64,000 nt of DNA from Hymenobacter actinosclerus (GTDB taxonomy: Bacteria; Bacteroidota; Bacteroidia; Cytophagales; Hymenobacteraceae). Where the stretch lies: positions 1 through 64,000 of the forward strand of contig NZ_FOHS01000002.1 in assembly GCF_900111515.1 (NCBI RefSeq), written 5' to 3'. Made by a program: the position numbers and the translations under genes. Positions 43,505 through 52,018 of the stretch are shown in pieces. Each line of letters begins with the position of its first letter. Within the stretch, counting starts at the first letter, position 1. The notes under the pieces were generated by a model. It had not been told where the DNA came from. It saw only the letters and a list, made by a program, of their open reading frames with translations, and did not search any database.

Positions 43505-45067
43505 ATGCCCGCTTACGATTCGCTTTCCGCTGACCAACTCCAGAAAATAACCACCCTCGGGGCCCTCAAAAAATCCGGTTACCAGCCCCGCTCCGTGAAA
43601 ACCGAGCTGCGCGACAACCTCATCAAAAAGCTGCAAAGCGGCGAAGACGTGTTTCCTGGCATCTTCGGCTACGAAGAAACTGTGATTCCGGAGTTGCAGC
43701 GCGCTATTCTGGCCGGCCACCACATCAACCTGCTGGGTTTGCGCGGCCAGGCCAAAACCCGCATCGCGCGCCTGCTCATCGGTTTGCTCGATGAGGTCGT
43801 GCCGATGGTGGAGGGTTCGGAGCTCAACGACGACCCCATGCAGCCGCTGAGCGTGTTTGCCAAAAACCTGCTAGCCGAGAAAGGCGACGATACGCCCGTG
43901 GCCTGGCTGCCCCGCGCCGACCGCTACACCGAGAAGCTGGCCACGCCCGACGTATCGGTGGCCGACCTCATCGGCGACGCCGACCCCATCAAGGCCGCCA
44001 CGCTCCGGCTGCCGTACTCGGATGAGCGCGTGATTCACTTCGGCCTGATTCCCAGGGCCCACCGGGGTATTTTCGTTATCAACGAGCTGCCCGACTTGCA
44101 GGCCCGCATCCAGGTGTCGCTGTTCAATATTTTGCAGGAGGGCGACATCCAGATTCGCGGCTTCAAGGTGCGGCTGCCGCTGGATTTGCAGTTCGTGTTC
44201 ACGGCCAACCCCGAGGACTACACCAACCGCGGCTCCATCGTGACGCCGCTTAAAGACCGCATCGACGCCCAGATTATTACCCACTACCCCAAGTCCATCG
44301 AAATCGGTAAGCGCATCACCCGGCAGGAGGCCCGCATCAAGCCGGAGCAGCGGGGCATGGTTACGCTCAACGATACTGTATCGGACCTGGTGGAGCAGGT
44401 GGCCATTGAGGCCCGCGGCTCGGAGTTCGTGGATGCCAAGAGCGGCGTGTCGGCCCGCCTGACCATCTCGGCTTTCGAGCAGGTGGTGGCCGGGGCCGAG
44501 CGCCGGGCGCTGGTAAACGGCGAAAAGAACACCTACGTGCGCGTGAGCGACTTTATCACGGCCGTACCGGCCGTTACGGGCAAGGTAGAGCTGGTGTACG
44601 AGGGCGAGCAGGAGGGCGCCGGCATTGTGGCCGAAAAGCTCATGGGTAAGGCCATCCGCACGCTGTTTCTCAACTACTTCCCCGACCCCGACAAAGCCAA
44701 GAAGCTCAAAGGCCGACCCTCGCCCTACAAAACGGTGCAGGACTGGTTCGGCGCCGGCCACACCGTGGATTTACTCCACGACCTGAGCACGAAGGACTAC
44801 CGCGCCGCCCTCGACCAGGTGCCCGGCCTGCGCGATATCGTAGCCGAGCTGCACCCCAACGAGGACGCCGAGGCCACTTACTTCCTGATGGAGTTCCTGC
44901 TCCACGGCCTGAGCGAGTACAGCCTGATTTCGCGCAACCGCCTCACCGCCGGCGCCCAGTTCAAGGACCTGCTCTCGTCGATGTTCACCATGCCTTCCTT
45001 CGGCGAAGATGACGACGAAGACGAGGACGACGAAGAGGAAAAACCCCAGCGCGGCCGTCGCCGCTAG
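43505..45067 (+). CDS. MoxR/magnesium-chelatase-type AAA ATPase
   Basis: A 520-residue AAA+ ATPase. The Walker A is unusual (GLRGQAKTR, residues ~78-86: the usual Gly before Lys is Ala), as in the magnesium chelatase/sigma-54-like clade. The Walker B is GIFVINELPDLQ, and sensor 1 is FVFTANPEDYTNRG. A C-terminal helical part ends in an acidic stretch (EDDDEDEDDEEE) and a basic tail. It likely remodels targets with the VWA protein encoded just upstream. Start chosen at ATG 43505, after an inverted repeat. Confidence 0.9.
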   Translation: MPAYDSLSADQLQKITTLGALKKSGYQPRSVKTELRDNLIKKLQSGEDVFPGIFGYEETVIPELQRAILAGHHINLLGLRGQAKTRIARLLIGLLDEVVPMVEGSELNDDPMQPLSVFAKNLLAEKGDDTPVAWLPRADRYTEKLATPDVSVADLIGDADPIKAATLRLPYSDERVIHFGLIPRAHRGIFVINELPDLQARIQVSLFNILQEGDIQIRGFKVRLPLDLQFVFTANPEDYTNRGSIVTPLKDRIDAQIITHYPKSIEIGKRITRQEARIKPEQRGMVTLNDTVSDLVEQVAIEARGSEFVDAKSGVSARLTISAFEQVVAGAERRALVNGEKNTYVRVSDFITAVPAVTGKVELVYEGEQEGAGIVAEKLMGKAIRTLFLNYFPDPDKAKKLKGRPSPYKTVQDWFGAGHTVDLLHDLSTKDYRAALDQVPGLRDIVAELHPNEDAEATYFLMEFLLHGLSEYSLISRNRLTAGAQFKDLLSSMFTMPSFGEDDDEDEDDEEEKPQRGRRR

Positions 45068-45072
45068 GGAGT

Positions 45073-45345
45073 ATGTATGCTGTAAATCTTTTCGGTAAGT
45101 ATCAATGCCCCTGTTGTGGCTTTTTTACGCTGGACGAAGGGAGAAACAATTCATTTGATATCTGTCCCGTGTGCTTTTGGGAAGATGACAGCTTCCAACT
45201 GCATCACCCTGATTCTGGCGGTGGCCCTAATACCCCCAGTCTCAACGAGGCTCAAAATAACTTCCGCACTTATGGAGCTTGTGAGCAGACTATGTTGATT
45301 CATGTCCGACCACCCTTTCCAGAGGAAATGCCGGATGATATGTAA
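45073..45345 (+). CDS. CPCC-family cysteine-rich protein
   Basis: A 90-residue protein of the CPCC type. Two Cys pairs, YQCPCCGFFTLDEG and FDICPVCFWEDDSFQ, form a small zinc-ribbon-like knuckle, followed by SLNEAQNNFRTYGACE. Function unknown. It starts 5 bp after the ATPase stop, so it is probably co-transcribed with the VWA/MoxR pair. A perfect terminator follows. Lower GC than neighbours suggests separate ancestry. Confidence 0.9.
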   Translation: MYAVNLFGKYQCPCCGFFTLDEGRNNSFDICPVCFWEDDSFQLHHPDSGGGPNTPSLNEAQNNFRTYGACEQTMLIHVRPPFPEEMPDDM

Positions 45346-45348
45346 TGT

Positions 45349-45386
45349 AAAACGCCCCGCGCACCAATTGGTGCGCGGGGCGTTTT
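45349..45386. terminator. Perfect palindromic terminator
   Basis: AAAACGCCCCGCGCACCAA joined to its exact complement (38 bases in all), between convergent genes. It works in both directions. Confidence 0.95.
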
Positions 45387-45409
45387 GGTATCAGGCTCCC
45401 ATCTAAGGC

Positions 45410-45676
45410 TTATATCTTGCGGGCCTTGAGCTCCTGCTCGGCGCTTTTGAGCTGGTACTTGAGCGACTTGAGCTTAGCGCGCTCCGTGTCCACGAGCCGT
45501 TCCTGATCTTTTACCTGGTTGCGCAGGTCCGACACGCGCCCGGCCTGGGCGGCCACCACGGGGTTGCTCGAATCCATGTCGGACTTAAATAGGGTGCAGC
45601 TGGCGCTGCCCAGCAGCAGAGCCGCGCCCAGCACGAAGGAGGAAAGTAAGCGGGGGGTATGGATGGAAATGGTCAT
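45410..45676 (-). CDS. Small coiled-coil lipoprotein
   Basis: An 88-residue protein: signal peptide RLLSSFVLGAALLLGSA, lipobox ending SASC (residue ~27), then a charged helix QVKDQERLVDTERAKLKSLK with heptad spacing. It resembles small outer-membrane lipoproteins that may link or space the envelope. Function unknown. ATG at 45674-45676. Confidence 0.8.
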   Translation of the reverse strand: MTISIHTPRLLSSFVLGAALLLGSASCTLFKSDMDSSNPVVAAQAGRVSDLRNQVKDQERLVDTERAKLKSLKYQLKSAEQELKARKI

Positions 45677-45778
45677 ATCGAAGAAAAAAGACAGCTAAAA
45701 AGCAAGCTGCCCTGAAGTGTACGCGGCGCTTACGGTGGAGTTGTGGCCGCGCCGCGCCTACCACGGATTCACTGCAAA

Positions 45779-45814
45779 AAAATCCCCCGCCTGCAGCAGC
45801 AAGCGGGGGATTTT
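45779..45814 (-). terminator. Hairpin terminator of the cyclophilin gene
   Basis: AAAATCCCCCGC and GCGGGGGATTTT pair around a 12-base loop, 30 bp past the stop of the minus-strand gene at 45845. Confidence 0.88.
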
Positions 45815-45844
45815 GGGGGAAGTGAGTTGGGGCAACGGGCCGGC

Positions 45845-46306
45845 TTAGGCCTGCTCGCTCACCACAATCTTCTCGATTTCGTCGTTGGCCTTGATCTGGT
45901 CGATGATATCGAGGCCCTCTACTACTTTGCCGAACACGGTGTGGTTGCGGTCGAGGTGGGCCGTGTTGTCGCGCGAGTGCACGATGAAGAACTGCGAGCC
46001 GCCGGTGTTGCGGCCGGCGTGGGCCATGCTCAGGGCGCCGCGCTCGTGGTACTGGTGGTCGCCGTTGAGCTCACAGTCGATTTTGTAGCCCGGGCCGCCG
46101 GTGCCGGGGCTGCCCTTGGCCCCGTCGCGCGAGTTGGGGCAGCCGCCCTGAATCACGAAGTTGGGGATGACGCGATGAAACTTGAGGCCGTCGTAGAAGC
46201 CTTTTTGGGCCAGGTCGGTGAAGTTTTTCACCGTGTTCGGCGCGTCCTGGTCGTAGAACTCAACCTTCATAACGCCCTTGCTGGTGTGGATTTCGGCAGT
46301 TTTCAT
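45845..46306 (-). CDS. Peptidyl-prolyl cis-trans isomerase (cyclophilin type)
   Basis: A 153-residue single-domain cyclophilin that speeds prolyl bond isomerisation in protein folding. Landmarks are [20 protein letters not shown] (with the catalytic Arg), [20 protein letters not shown] and [18 protein letters not shown]. No signal peptide, so it is cytoplasmic. Start chosen at ATG 46304-46306 ([19 protein letters not shown]), normal for the family. Confidence 0.95.
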   Translation of the reverse strand: MKTAEIHTSKGVMKVEFYDQDAPNTVKNFTDLAQKGFYDGLKFHRVIPNFVIQGGCPNSRDGAKGSPGTGGPGYKIDCELNGDHQYHERGALSMAHAGRNTGGSQFFIVHSRDNTAHLDRNHTVFGKVVEGLDIIDQIKANDEIEKIVVSEQA

Positions 46307-46513
46307 GGAGTTGGCTGTGGAAATGATCAATGGAAATACGGGGTGGAAAGGGAATCTCAGGGGCCTTACGCCCCCGGCCGGCGCGGGTTGCCGCCGGCCG
46401 CGCAAAGGTAGGAATTTAGCGGGCGGCCAAACATCCGGTTGCGCTAATGGTTCGTAGGTCCGTAAGCGCCACCGGAAGGTGGCAGCAGTCCCTTTTCTCC
46501 CTTTTTCTCTTTT

Positions 46514-47164
46514 ATGCACAAGCTTCTGCGCTCCTCTACTCTAGCCCTCCTGGCCGCTGGTTCCCTCAGCTTCGGCCTCGCCAGCTGCGGCGACACTACC
46601 ACAACCGAAACCACCACCGCCACCACCGACACTACCACCGCCACCACCGTCGATTCGACGGCTATGATGGCCGACGACGCCCGCATGGGCAAGCCCGAGG
46701 GTGTGATGGTGGATGGCGTGGCGATGCTGCCTACCAATACCATCGTGCAGAACGCCGTAATGGCGTCCAGCGTGAGCACGCTCGTGAAGGCCGTGCAGGC
46801 CGCCGGCCTCGACGGGACGCTCTCCGGCCCCGGCCCGTTCACGGTATTTGCCCCCACCAACGCCGCCTTCGATAAGCTGCCCAACGGCGCGCTGGCCGGC
46901 CTGCTCAAGCCCGAAAGCAAAGAGAAGCTGGCCGCCATACTCACCTACCACGTCATCCCCGGCCGCCTCGTGGCCCAGGACCTGAAGGACGGCCAGGAGC
47001 TGACCACCGTGAACGGTGAGAAGCTGAAGGTGATGGTGAAAGACGGTGTGGTAATGGTCGGCAACGGCAAAGACGCCCCCGCCACCGTGCAGGTAGCCGA
47101 CGTAATTTCGAGCAACGGCGTAACCCACGTCATCGACGGCGTTATTCTGCCCCTGGCGAAGTAA
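46514..47164 (+). CDS. Fasciclin-domain lipoprotein
   Basis: A 216-residue secreted lipoprotein: signal peptide [18 protein letters not shown] with the lipid-bearing Cys at residue ~25, then a Thr-rich linker of TTTETTT-type repeats, then one fasciclin (FAS1) domain with [25 protein letters not shown] and [19 protein letters not shown]1 domains mediate adhesion or matrix binding. Probably exposed at the cell surface. A hairpin terminator follows. Confidence 0.93.
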   Translation: MHKLLRSSTLALLAAGSLSFGLASCGDTTTTETTTATTDTTTATTVDSTAMMADDARMGKPEGVMVDGVAMLPTNTIVQNAVMASSVSTLVKAVQAAGLDGTLSGPGPFTVFAPTNAAFDKLPNGALAGLLKPESKEKLAAILTYHVIPGRLVAQDLKDGQELTTVNGEKLKVMVKDGVVMVGNGKDAPATVQVADVISSNGVTHVIDGVILPLAK

Positions 47165-47190
47165 TTTTTTTCAACGTCGTTGGAAAACAG

Positions 47191-47221
47191 AAGCGCCGGC
47201 CAAATTGGCCGGCGCTTTTTG
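47191..47221 (+). terminator. Hairpin terminator
   Basis: AAGCGCCGGCC and GGCCGGCGCTT around AAATT-type loop sequence, followed by TTT. It ends the fasciclin gene. Confidence 0.93.
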
Positions 47222-47237
47222 GTTTTCGGAACAAGAG

Positions 47238-47287
47238 AGTCCGCACGATGTAGAGACGCAAGGCTGCGTCTCTACATCGTGCGGACT
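47238..47287. repeat. Near-perfect palindrome, AGAGACGCAA family
   Basis: AGTCCGCACGATGTAGAGAC plus GCA is followed after two bases by its exact complement, 50 bases in all. It ends at the stop codon of the mpl-like gene. The same core (AGACGCA...TGCGTCT) occurs at 11481-11499. Confidence 0.93.
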
Positions 47288-48675
47288 TACCTCACTACCT
47301 CTTCGGCCAACTGCCCCAGGTCCAGCCCGTCGAAGGTGCCCGACGACATCATCAGCAGGTTGGTATCGGTCCAGTTCTGCTGGTGCAGGAAGTCGGCCAG
47401 CTCGGCGCTGTCGGTGAACACGCGCAGGTCGGGCCGCCGGAAGGCGGCCTGCACGGCTTCGGGCGGCAGGGCCGGCAGGCGCTTGTGGGCCAGCACGGCC
47501 GGGTTGAAGTACACCACGGCCACGTCGGGCGCATCGAAGGTGTGGGCGTACTGGGGCAGGAACTGGGGGTTGAGCGAGCTGAAGGTGTGCAGCTCCAGGC
47601 AGGCCACCAGCCGACGCTTGGGAAACTGCGCTTTAAAGGCCGTGGCCGTGGCTTTAAGCTTGCTCGGGGCGTGGGCGAAATCCTTGTACACCACCGAATC
47701 TGCACCCTCGCGCAGCAGCTCCAGCCGCCGCGCCGCGCCCTTAAACGAGCCCAGCGCCTCGTAAAACTCCTTGCCCTTGATGCCGAGCTGCTTGCACACC
47801 TCCTTGGCCGCCGAAATATTGCGCAGGTTGTGGGCCCCGAATATCTTCACCGGCACCTGTTCATCCTTCTTGGTCACCAAGAAAGTCTGGCCGTCGCGCA
47901 CCACGTTGTCGTGGGGGCCGTAGCCGATGTACTTCACGTCGGGGTTGCTGGGCACGGTTACCAGCTGGGTCTGCTCGTCGTCGCGGTCGTAAATCAGCAC
48001 CCCGGCCTTGGGCGTGAGGTCGGCGAAAATCTTGAACTGCTCGCGGTAGATTTCCTCGGTCTCAAACACGTTGATATGGTCCCAGCTGATGCCCGAAATA
48101 ACGCCGATGTGGTGCTGGTAGAGGTGGAACTTGGGCCGCCGGTCGATGGGGGAGGCCAGGTACTCGTCGCCCTCGATGATGATGATGGGCGCCTCATCGG
48201 TGAGCTGCACCATCAGCTCGAAACCCTCCAGCTGGGCGCCCACGGCGTAGTCGAACTGCCGGCCGTGGTAGCGCAGCACGTGCAGAATCAGCGAGGTGAT
48301 GCTGGTTTTGCCGTGCGAGCCGCCAATGACGATGCGCTGCTTGTCGCGGGAGGCCTCGTAGATAAACTCCGGAAACGAGTACACCCGCAGCCCCAGCTCC
48401 TGGGCCCGCAGCAGCTCGGGGTTGTCGGGGCGGGCGTGCATGCCCACGATAACCGCGTCGAGGTCGGCCGTGACTTTCTCCGGAAACCAGCCCTCGGCCT
48501 CGGGCAGCAGCCCGGCCGCCGCCAGCCGGCTCTTGGCGGGCTCAAATATCTCGTCGTCGGAGCCGGTTACATGGGCGCCGCGCTGGTGCAGGGCCAGCGC
48601 CAGGTTGTGCATAATGCTGCCGCCGGTGGCAATCAAATGCAGGCGGTGGAGCGAAGAAGGAGCAGCAGAAGCCAT
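47287..48675 (-). CDS. mpl: Mpl: UDP-MurNAc:tripeptide ligase
   Basis: A 462-residue Mur-ligase-family enzyme that reattaches L-Ala-gamma-D-Glu-meso-DAP to UDP-MurNAc during peptidoglycan recycling. The N-terminal Rossmann segment is LHLIATGGSIMHNLALALHQ and the ATP site is VIGGSHGKTSITSLILH. EGDEYLASPIDRRPKF and SGISWDHINVF (Mg site region) follow, as do HNLRNISAA and FKGAARRLELL. The Thr-Gly-Gly start distinguishes Mpl from MurC. ATG at 48673-48675, 21 bp after the -7 element. Confidence 0.92.
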   Translation of the reverse strand: MASAAPSSLHRLHLIATGGSIMHNLALALHQRGAHVTGSDDEIFEPAKSRLAAAGLLPEAEGWFPEKVTADLDAVIVGMHARPDNPELLRAQELGLRVYSFPEFIYEASRDKQRIVIGGSHGKTSITSLILHVLRYHGRQFDYAVGAQLEGFELMVQLTDEAPIIIIEGDEYLASPIDRRPKFHLYQHHIGVISGISWDHINVFETEEIYREQFKIFADLTPKAGVLIYDRDDEQTQLVTVPSNPDVKYIGYGPHDNVVRDGQTFLVTKKDEQVPVKIFGAHNLRNISAAKEVCKQLGIKGKEFYEALGSFKGAARRLELLREGADSVVYKDFAHAPSKLKATATAFKAQFPKRRLVACLELHTFSSLNPQFLPQYAHTFDAPDVAVVYFNPAVLAHKRLPALPPEAVQAAFRRPDLRVFTDSAELADFLHQQNWTDTNLLMMSSGTFDGLDLGQLAEEVVR

Positions 48676-48695
48676 AGGTATAGAAAAGTAGGGCC

Positions 48696-48703
48696 CAAAG
48701 GTA
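48696..48703 (-). promoter_or_regulatory. Candidate -7 element for mpl
   Basis: On the minus strand TACCTTTG matches TAnnTTTG and ends 20 bp before the ATG at 48675. No clear -33 element. Confidence 0.5.
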
Positions 48704-48772
48704 GCAGTTTGGGGTTTTGGGCCGTCGGCGGCGTTTGGTGAGGGAATAGGGGGGAGACTTGATTTAGGTTTT

Positions 48773-48880
48773 GTCATTCTGAGCGAAGCCGAAGGCATAG
48801 TCGAAGAATCTCTACCGCAGTGCTAATCCAGAATGAATGCAACGAAGCGGTAGAGATTCTTCGGCTTCGCTCAGAATGAC
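48773..48880. repeat. Long inverted repeat, GTCATTCTGAGC family
   Basis: GTCATTCTGAGCGAAGCCGA at 48773 and the segment GAAGAATCTCTACCGC pair with GCGGTAGAGATTCTTCGGCT and the following bases to 48880. It occupies the divergent gap between mpl and dnaB. Confidence 0.9.
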
Positions 48881-48965
48881 GCCCTTTTTTCCAGCCCTTC
48901 AGCCCTCTAAACCCCGTCCCAAAAGAAACCTTTGTGGTCGCTCCCGGATTGTAAGGCCCAGCCGT

Positions 48966-48973
48966 TAGCTTTG
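48966..48973 (+). promoter_or_regulatory. Candidate -7 element for dnaB
   Basis: TAGCTTTG matches TAnnTTTG, about 103 bp before the ATG at 49076. The leader between them holds nothing else recognised. Confidence 0.4.
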
Positions 48974-49075
48974 TAGCCCTTTGACCGAACGGTTGCGCCG
49001 GGCCGGACTGCCGGCCGCGAAAATACCCGTCGCGAAACTCGTCCGGTGTGCTTACCTTGTAGTGTATTTTTTTAG

Positions 49076-51718
49076 ATGAACGACCGGATGGATGACCGCC
49101 TCAAACAAGCAGGTTCAAGGGCTAAAGCGGCCTGGAACAGCCGCCCGGCCCACCTGCCCCAGGGCGGGCCGGCCGGCAAGCTGCCGCCCCAGGCCCTGGA
49201 GCTGGAGGCCGCCGTGCTGGGCGCGCTCATGCTCGAAAAGGACGCCCTGACCACCGTCATCGACATCCTCAAGCCCCAGAGCTTCTACAAAGACGGCCAC
49301 CAGCGCATCTTCAAGGCCATCCTGAATCTGTTCGACAAGTCGGAGCCGATAGACATTCTCACCGTCACGCACGAGCTGCGCGAGATGGGCGAGCTGGAAG
49401 CGGCCGGCGGCACGCACTACGTAGCCCAGCTCACGTTCAAGGTCAACTCGGCGGCCAACATCGAGTACCACTCCCGCATTATCACCGAAAACGCCATCAA
49501 GCGGGAGCTCATCAATATTGCCAGCACCATCCAGCGCGACGCCTTCGAGGACACGACCGACGTGTTCAACCTGCTCGACTCCACCGAGCAGGCGCTGTTC
49601 GAGGTGTCGGAGTCGAACATCCGCAAGAACTTCGACGACATGCGCAGCCTGATGGGCAAGGCCATCAAGGAGCTGGAAGAAAAGAAGGACCAGAAGGACG
49701 GCCTCACCGGCGTGCCCTCCGGCTTCTCGGCCCTCGACCGGGTTACGAGCGGCTGGCAACCATCTGATTTGGTGATTATTGCGGCTCGGCCAGGCATGGG
49801 CAAGTGCCTAGGGCGGGGCACTAAAGTGCTCATGTTTGATGGCACGCTCCGCAACGTGGAAGACGTGTGTGAGGGCGAGCTGCTGATGGGCGACGACTCG
49901 ACCCCGCGCCGGGTGCTGAGCATTGCCCGGGGCCGGGAGAATATGTACTGGGTGCGCCAGAACAAGGGCGAGGCCTACCGCGTCAACGAAAGCCACATTC
50001 TCTCGCTCAAGCGCAGCCGCAACGAGGGGCCCCACCGCCACGGCGACGTGCTCAACATCGAGGTGCGCGACTGGCTGAAAAAGAGCCCCAAGTTCCGCTC
50101 GAACTACAAAGGCTACAAGGTGCCCGTAGAGTACGCGGCCCAGCAGGTGCCCCTGGACCCTTATTTCTTGGGCGTATGGCTGGGCGATGGGGCTTCGGAC
50201 AACTGCCGCATCACGGGCCAGGACCCCGAAATTATTGCCTACCTGCACGAGTACGCCGCCACGCTGGACATGCAGGTAACGGTGGGCGTAGTAGCGGAAC
50301 GCTGCAACAGCTACGGCATAACCCGCGGCCGGCAGGGCGGCAGCCTGACCCAGTATTCGGTGCAGGATGAGTTGCGCCAATTGAACCTGCTCGGCAACAA
50401 GCACATCCCGCAGGCCTACCTCAGCAACAGCCGCGAAAATCGTCTGTTGCTGCTGGCCGGCCTTATCGACTCCGACGGCCACCTCGACCCGGTGAGCAAC
50501 GGCTACGAAATCACCCAGAAAAACCACCGCCTGGCCCGCCAGATCAAGTTTCTGGCCGACTCGCTGGGCTTCCGCACCTCGCTGAAAAAGAAGCGCGCCG
50601 CCATCAGCGCCATTGGCTACGAGAGCGAGGTGTACCGGGTGCGCATCTACGGCGACATCAACTGCGTGCCGGTGCGCGTGGCCCGCAAAAAGGCCCAGCC
50701 CTGGGCCTCGGTGGTCGATTGGCGGATGACGGGCATTTCGGTGGAGTTCGACAAGGAGGACGACTACTACGGCTTCAGCATCGACGGCAACCGACTGTTT
50801 CTGCTCGCCGACTGCACCGTAACCCACAACACGGCTTTCGTGGTCTCGGCCATGCGCAACGCGGCCGTCGAGTTCAAGAAACCGGTAGCCATCTTCTCGC
50901 TCGAAATGTCGTCGTTGCAGCTCGTGAATCGTCTGATTTCGGCCGAGGCGGAGCTGGACTCGGAGAAAATCAAGAAGGGCAACCTCGCCGACCACGAGTG
51001 GGCCCAGCTCAACCACAAGATTTCCAACCTTTCGTCGGCCCCGATTTATATCGACGACACGCCTGGCCTCAGCATCCGGGAGCTGCGCACCAAGTGCCGC
51101 CGCCTCAAGGCCCACCACGATATTTCGATGATTATCATCGACTATCTGCAGCTGATGACCGGCAACACCGACGGCAAGGGCGGCGGCAACCGCGAACAGG
51201 AAATTGCCAGTATCTCGCGGGCCCTCAAGGGCATCGCCAAGGAGCTGAACGTGCCCGTGCTGGCTCTCTCGCAGCTCTCACGCTCGGTGGAAACCCGCGG
51301 CGGCGACAAAAAGCCCCAGCTCAGTGACCTGCGCGAATCGGGCTCGATTGAGCAGGACGCCGACATGGTGATCTTCCTCTACCGCCCCGAGTACTACAAA
51401 ATCACGGAGGACGAAATGGGCAACCCCACCCAGGGCACGGGCGAGGTCATCATCGCCAAGCACCGGAACGGCTCGCTGGAAACCGTGCAGCTCAAATTCA
51501 TCGGCAAGTTCACCAAGTTCGCCGACCTCGACGGCGGTGGCGGCTTCGATGATGGCTTCAACCCCAGCTCATTTCCCACCAGCACCTTCGACGACGACCA
51601 GTCCGGCGGCTTCGCGCCCAATACCATCCGGCTGGGCTCGCGCATCAACAACGACTCGCCACCTCCGGCTCAGCCCTTCCCGCGCAGCAACTTCGACGAC
51701 GGCCCGCCGCCGTTTTAA
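49076..51718 (+). CDS. dnaB: Replicative DNA helicase DnaB with intein
   Basis: An 880-residue precursor, about 538 after removal of the intein. The DnaB N-terminal domain (PPQALELEAAVLGALMLEKD) is followed by the RecA-like helicase. The P-loop is split: IIAARPGMGK ends the N-extein (residue 243) and TAFVVSAMRNAAVE starts the C-extein (residue 586). Later motifs are intact: SLEMSSLQLVNRLISAEAEL, ISMIIIDYLQLMTG, LALSQLSRSVETRGGDKKPQ and DADMVIFLYRPEYY. A ~60-residue disordered tail rich in Asp, Gly and Pro ends the protein. DnaB unwinds DNA at the fork, so splicing should be essential for growth. Confidence 0.97.
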   Translation: MNDRMDDRLKQAGSRAKAAWNSRPAHLPQGGPAGKLPPQALELEAAVLGALMLEKDALTTVIDILKPQSFYKDGHQRIFKAILNLFDKSEPIDILTVTHELREMGELEAAGGTHYVAQLTFKVNSAANIEYHSRIITENAIKRELINIASTIQRDAFEDTTDVFNLLDSTEQALFEVSESNIRKNFDDMRSLMGKAIKELEEKKDQKDGLTGVPSGFSALDRVTSGWQPSDLVIIAARPGMGKCLGRGTKVLMFDGTLRNVEDVCEGELLMGDDSTPRRVLSIARGRENMYWVRQNKGEAYRVNESHILSLKRSRNEGPHRHGDVLNIEVRDWLKKSPKFRSNYKGYKVPVEYAAQQVPLDPYFLGVWLGDGASDNCRITGQDPEIIAYLHEYAATLDMQVTVGVVAERCNSYGITRGRQGGSLTQYSVQDELRQLNLLGNKHIPQAYLSNSRENRLLLLAGLIDSDGHLDPVSNGYEITQKNHRLARQIKFLADSLGFRTSLKKKRAAISAIGYESEVYRVRIYGDINCVPVRVARKKAQPWASVVDWRMTGISVEFDKEDDYYGFSIDGNRLFLLADCTVTHNTAFVVSAMRNAAVEFKKPVAIFSLEMSSLQLVNRLISAEAELDSEKIKKGNLADHEWAQLNHKISNLSSAPIYIDDTPGLSIRELRTKCRRLKAHHDISMIIIDYLQLMTGNTDGKGGGNREQEIASISRALKGIAKELNVPVLALSQLSRSVETRGGDKKPQLSDLRESGSIEQDADMVIFLYRPEYYKITEDEMGNPTQGTGEVIIAKHRNGSLETVQLKFIGKFTKFADLDGGGGFDDGFNPSSFPTSTFDDDQSGGFAPNTIRLGSRINNDSPPPAQPFPRSNFDDGPPPF
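49805..50830 (+). other. Intein with LAGLIDADG endonuclease, inserted in the DnaB P-loop
   Basis: A 342-residue intein (precursor residues 244-585). It starts CLGRGTKVLMFDGTLRNVED (splicing block A, Cys1). Block B is near VNESHILSL (His). It ends RLFLLADCTVTHN (blocks F/G, terminal His-Asn), and Thr is the first C-extein residue. Two LAGLIDADG-type motifs are present: YFLGVWLGDGA near residue 364 and LLAGLIDSDGHLD near 460, both with the acidic residue, so the homing endonuclease may be active. Removal joins GMGK to T, restoring the Walker A GMGKT. Confidence 0.95.
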
Positions 51719-51769
51719 CGGTCGGCCCGGGGTGCCGTCTGGCTGTTCTCCGGACTTTCCAGTAGAATG

Positions 51770-51824
51770 CTCCATAGAATGCCAAACGCCCGCTGTAACA
51801 GCGGGCGTTTGGCATTCTATGGAG
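51770..51824. terminator. Hairpin after dnaB with 26-bp arms
   Basis: CTCCATAGAATGCCAAACGC plus CCGCTG and its exact complement, joined by TAA. It lies 50 bp past the dnaB stop. No long T tract follows, so it may instead be a repeat element. The gap from 51825 to 52018 holds nothing else recognised. Confidence 0.75.
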
Positions 51825-52018
51825 ACAGGCCAGGTGGGGGGAATGCTCGCAGCTATGCCGTTTCGCGACGAGAATGCCATCATATCAAATGATTTTTTAT
51901 AAAAATGATACTATATTGATGCCTGGCTCTACGCGGTCCGTTAACCCGGCAGTTCGATCCGGGAAATGTTCTTATTGACATTACACCTTCCATCTTTTTC
52001 ACCCATTCACCCTTCCAC

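Noticed and set aside
47238..47287. Terminator of mpl or the fasciclin gene
   Set aside because: The palindrome has no T tract, and its core recurs at 11481. It is treated as a repeat; the true terminator is at 47191-47221.
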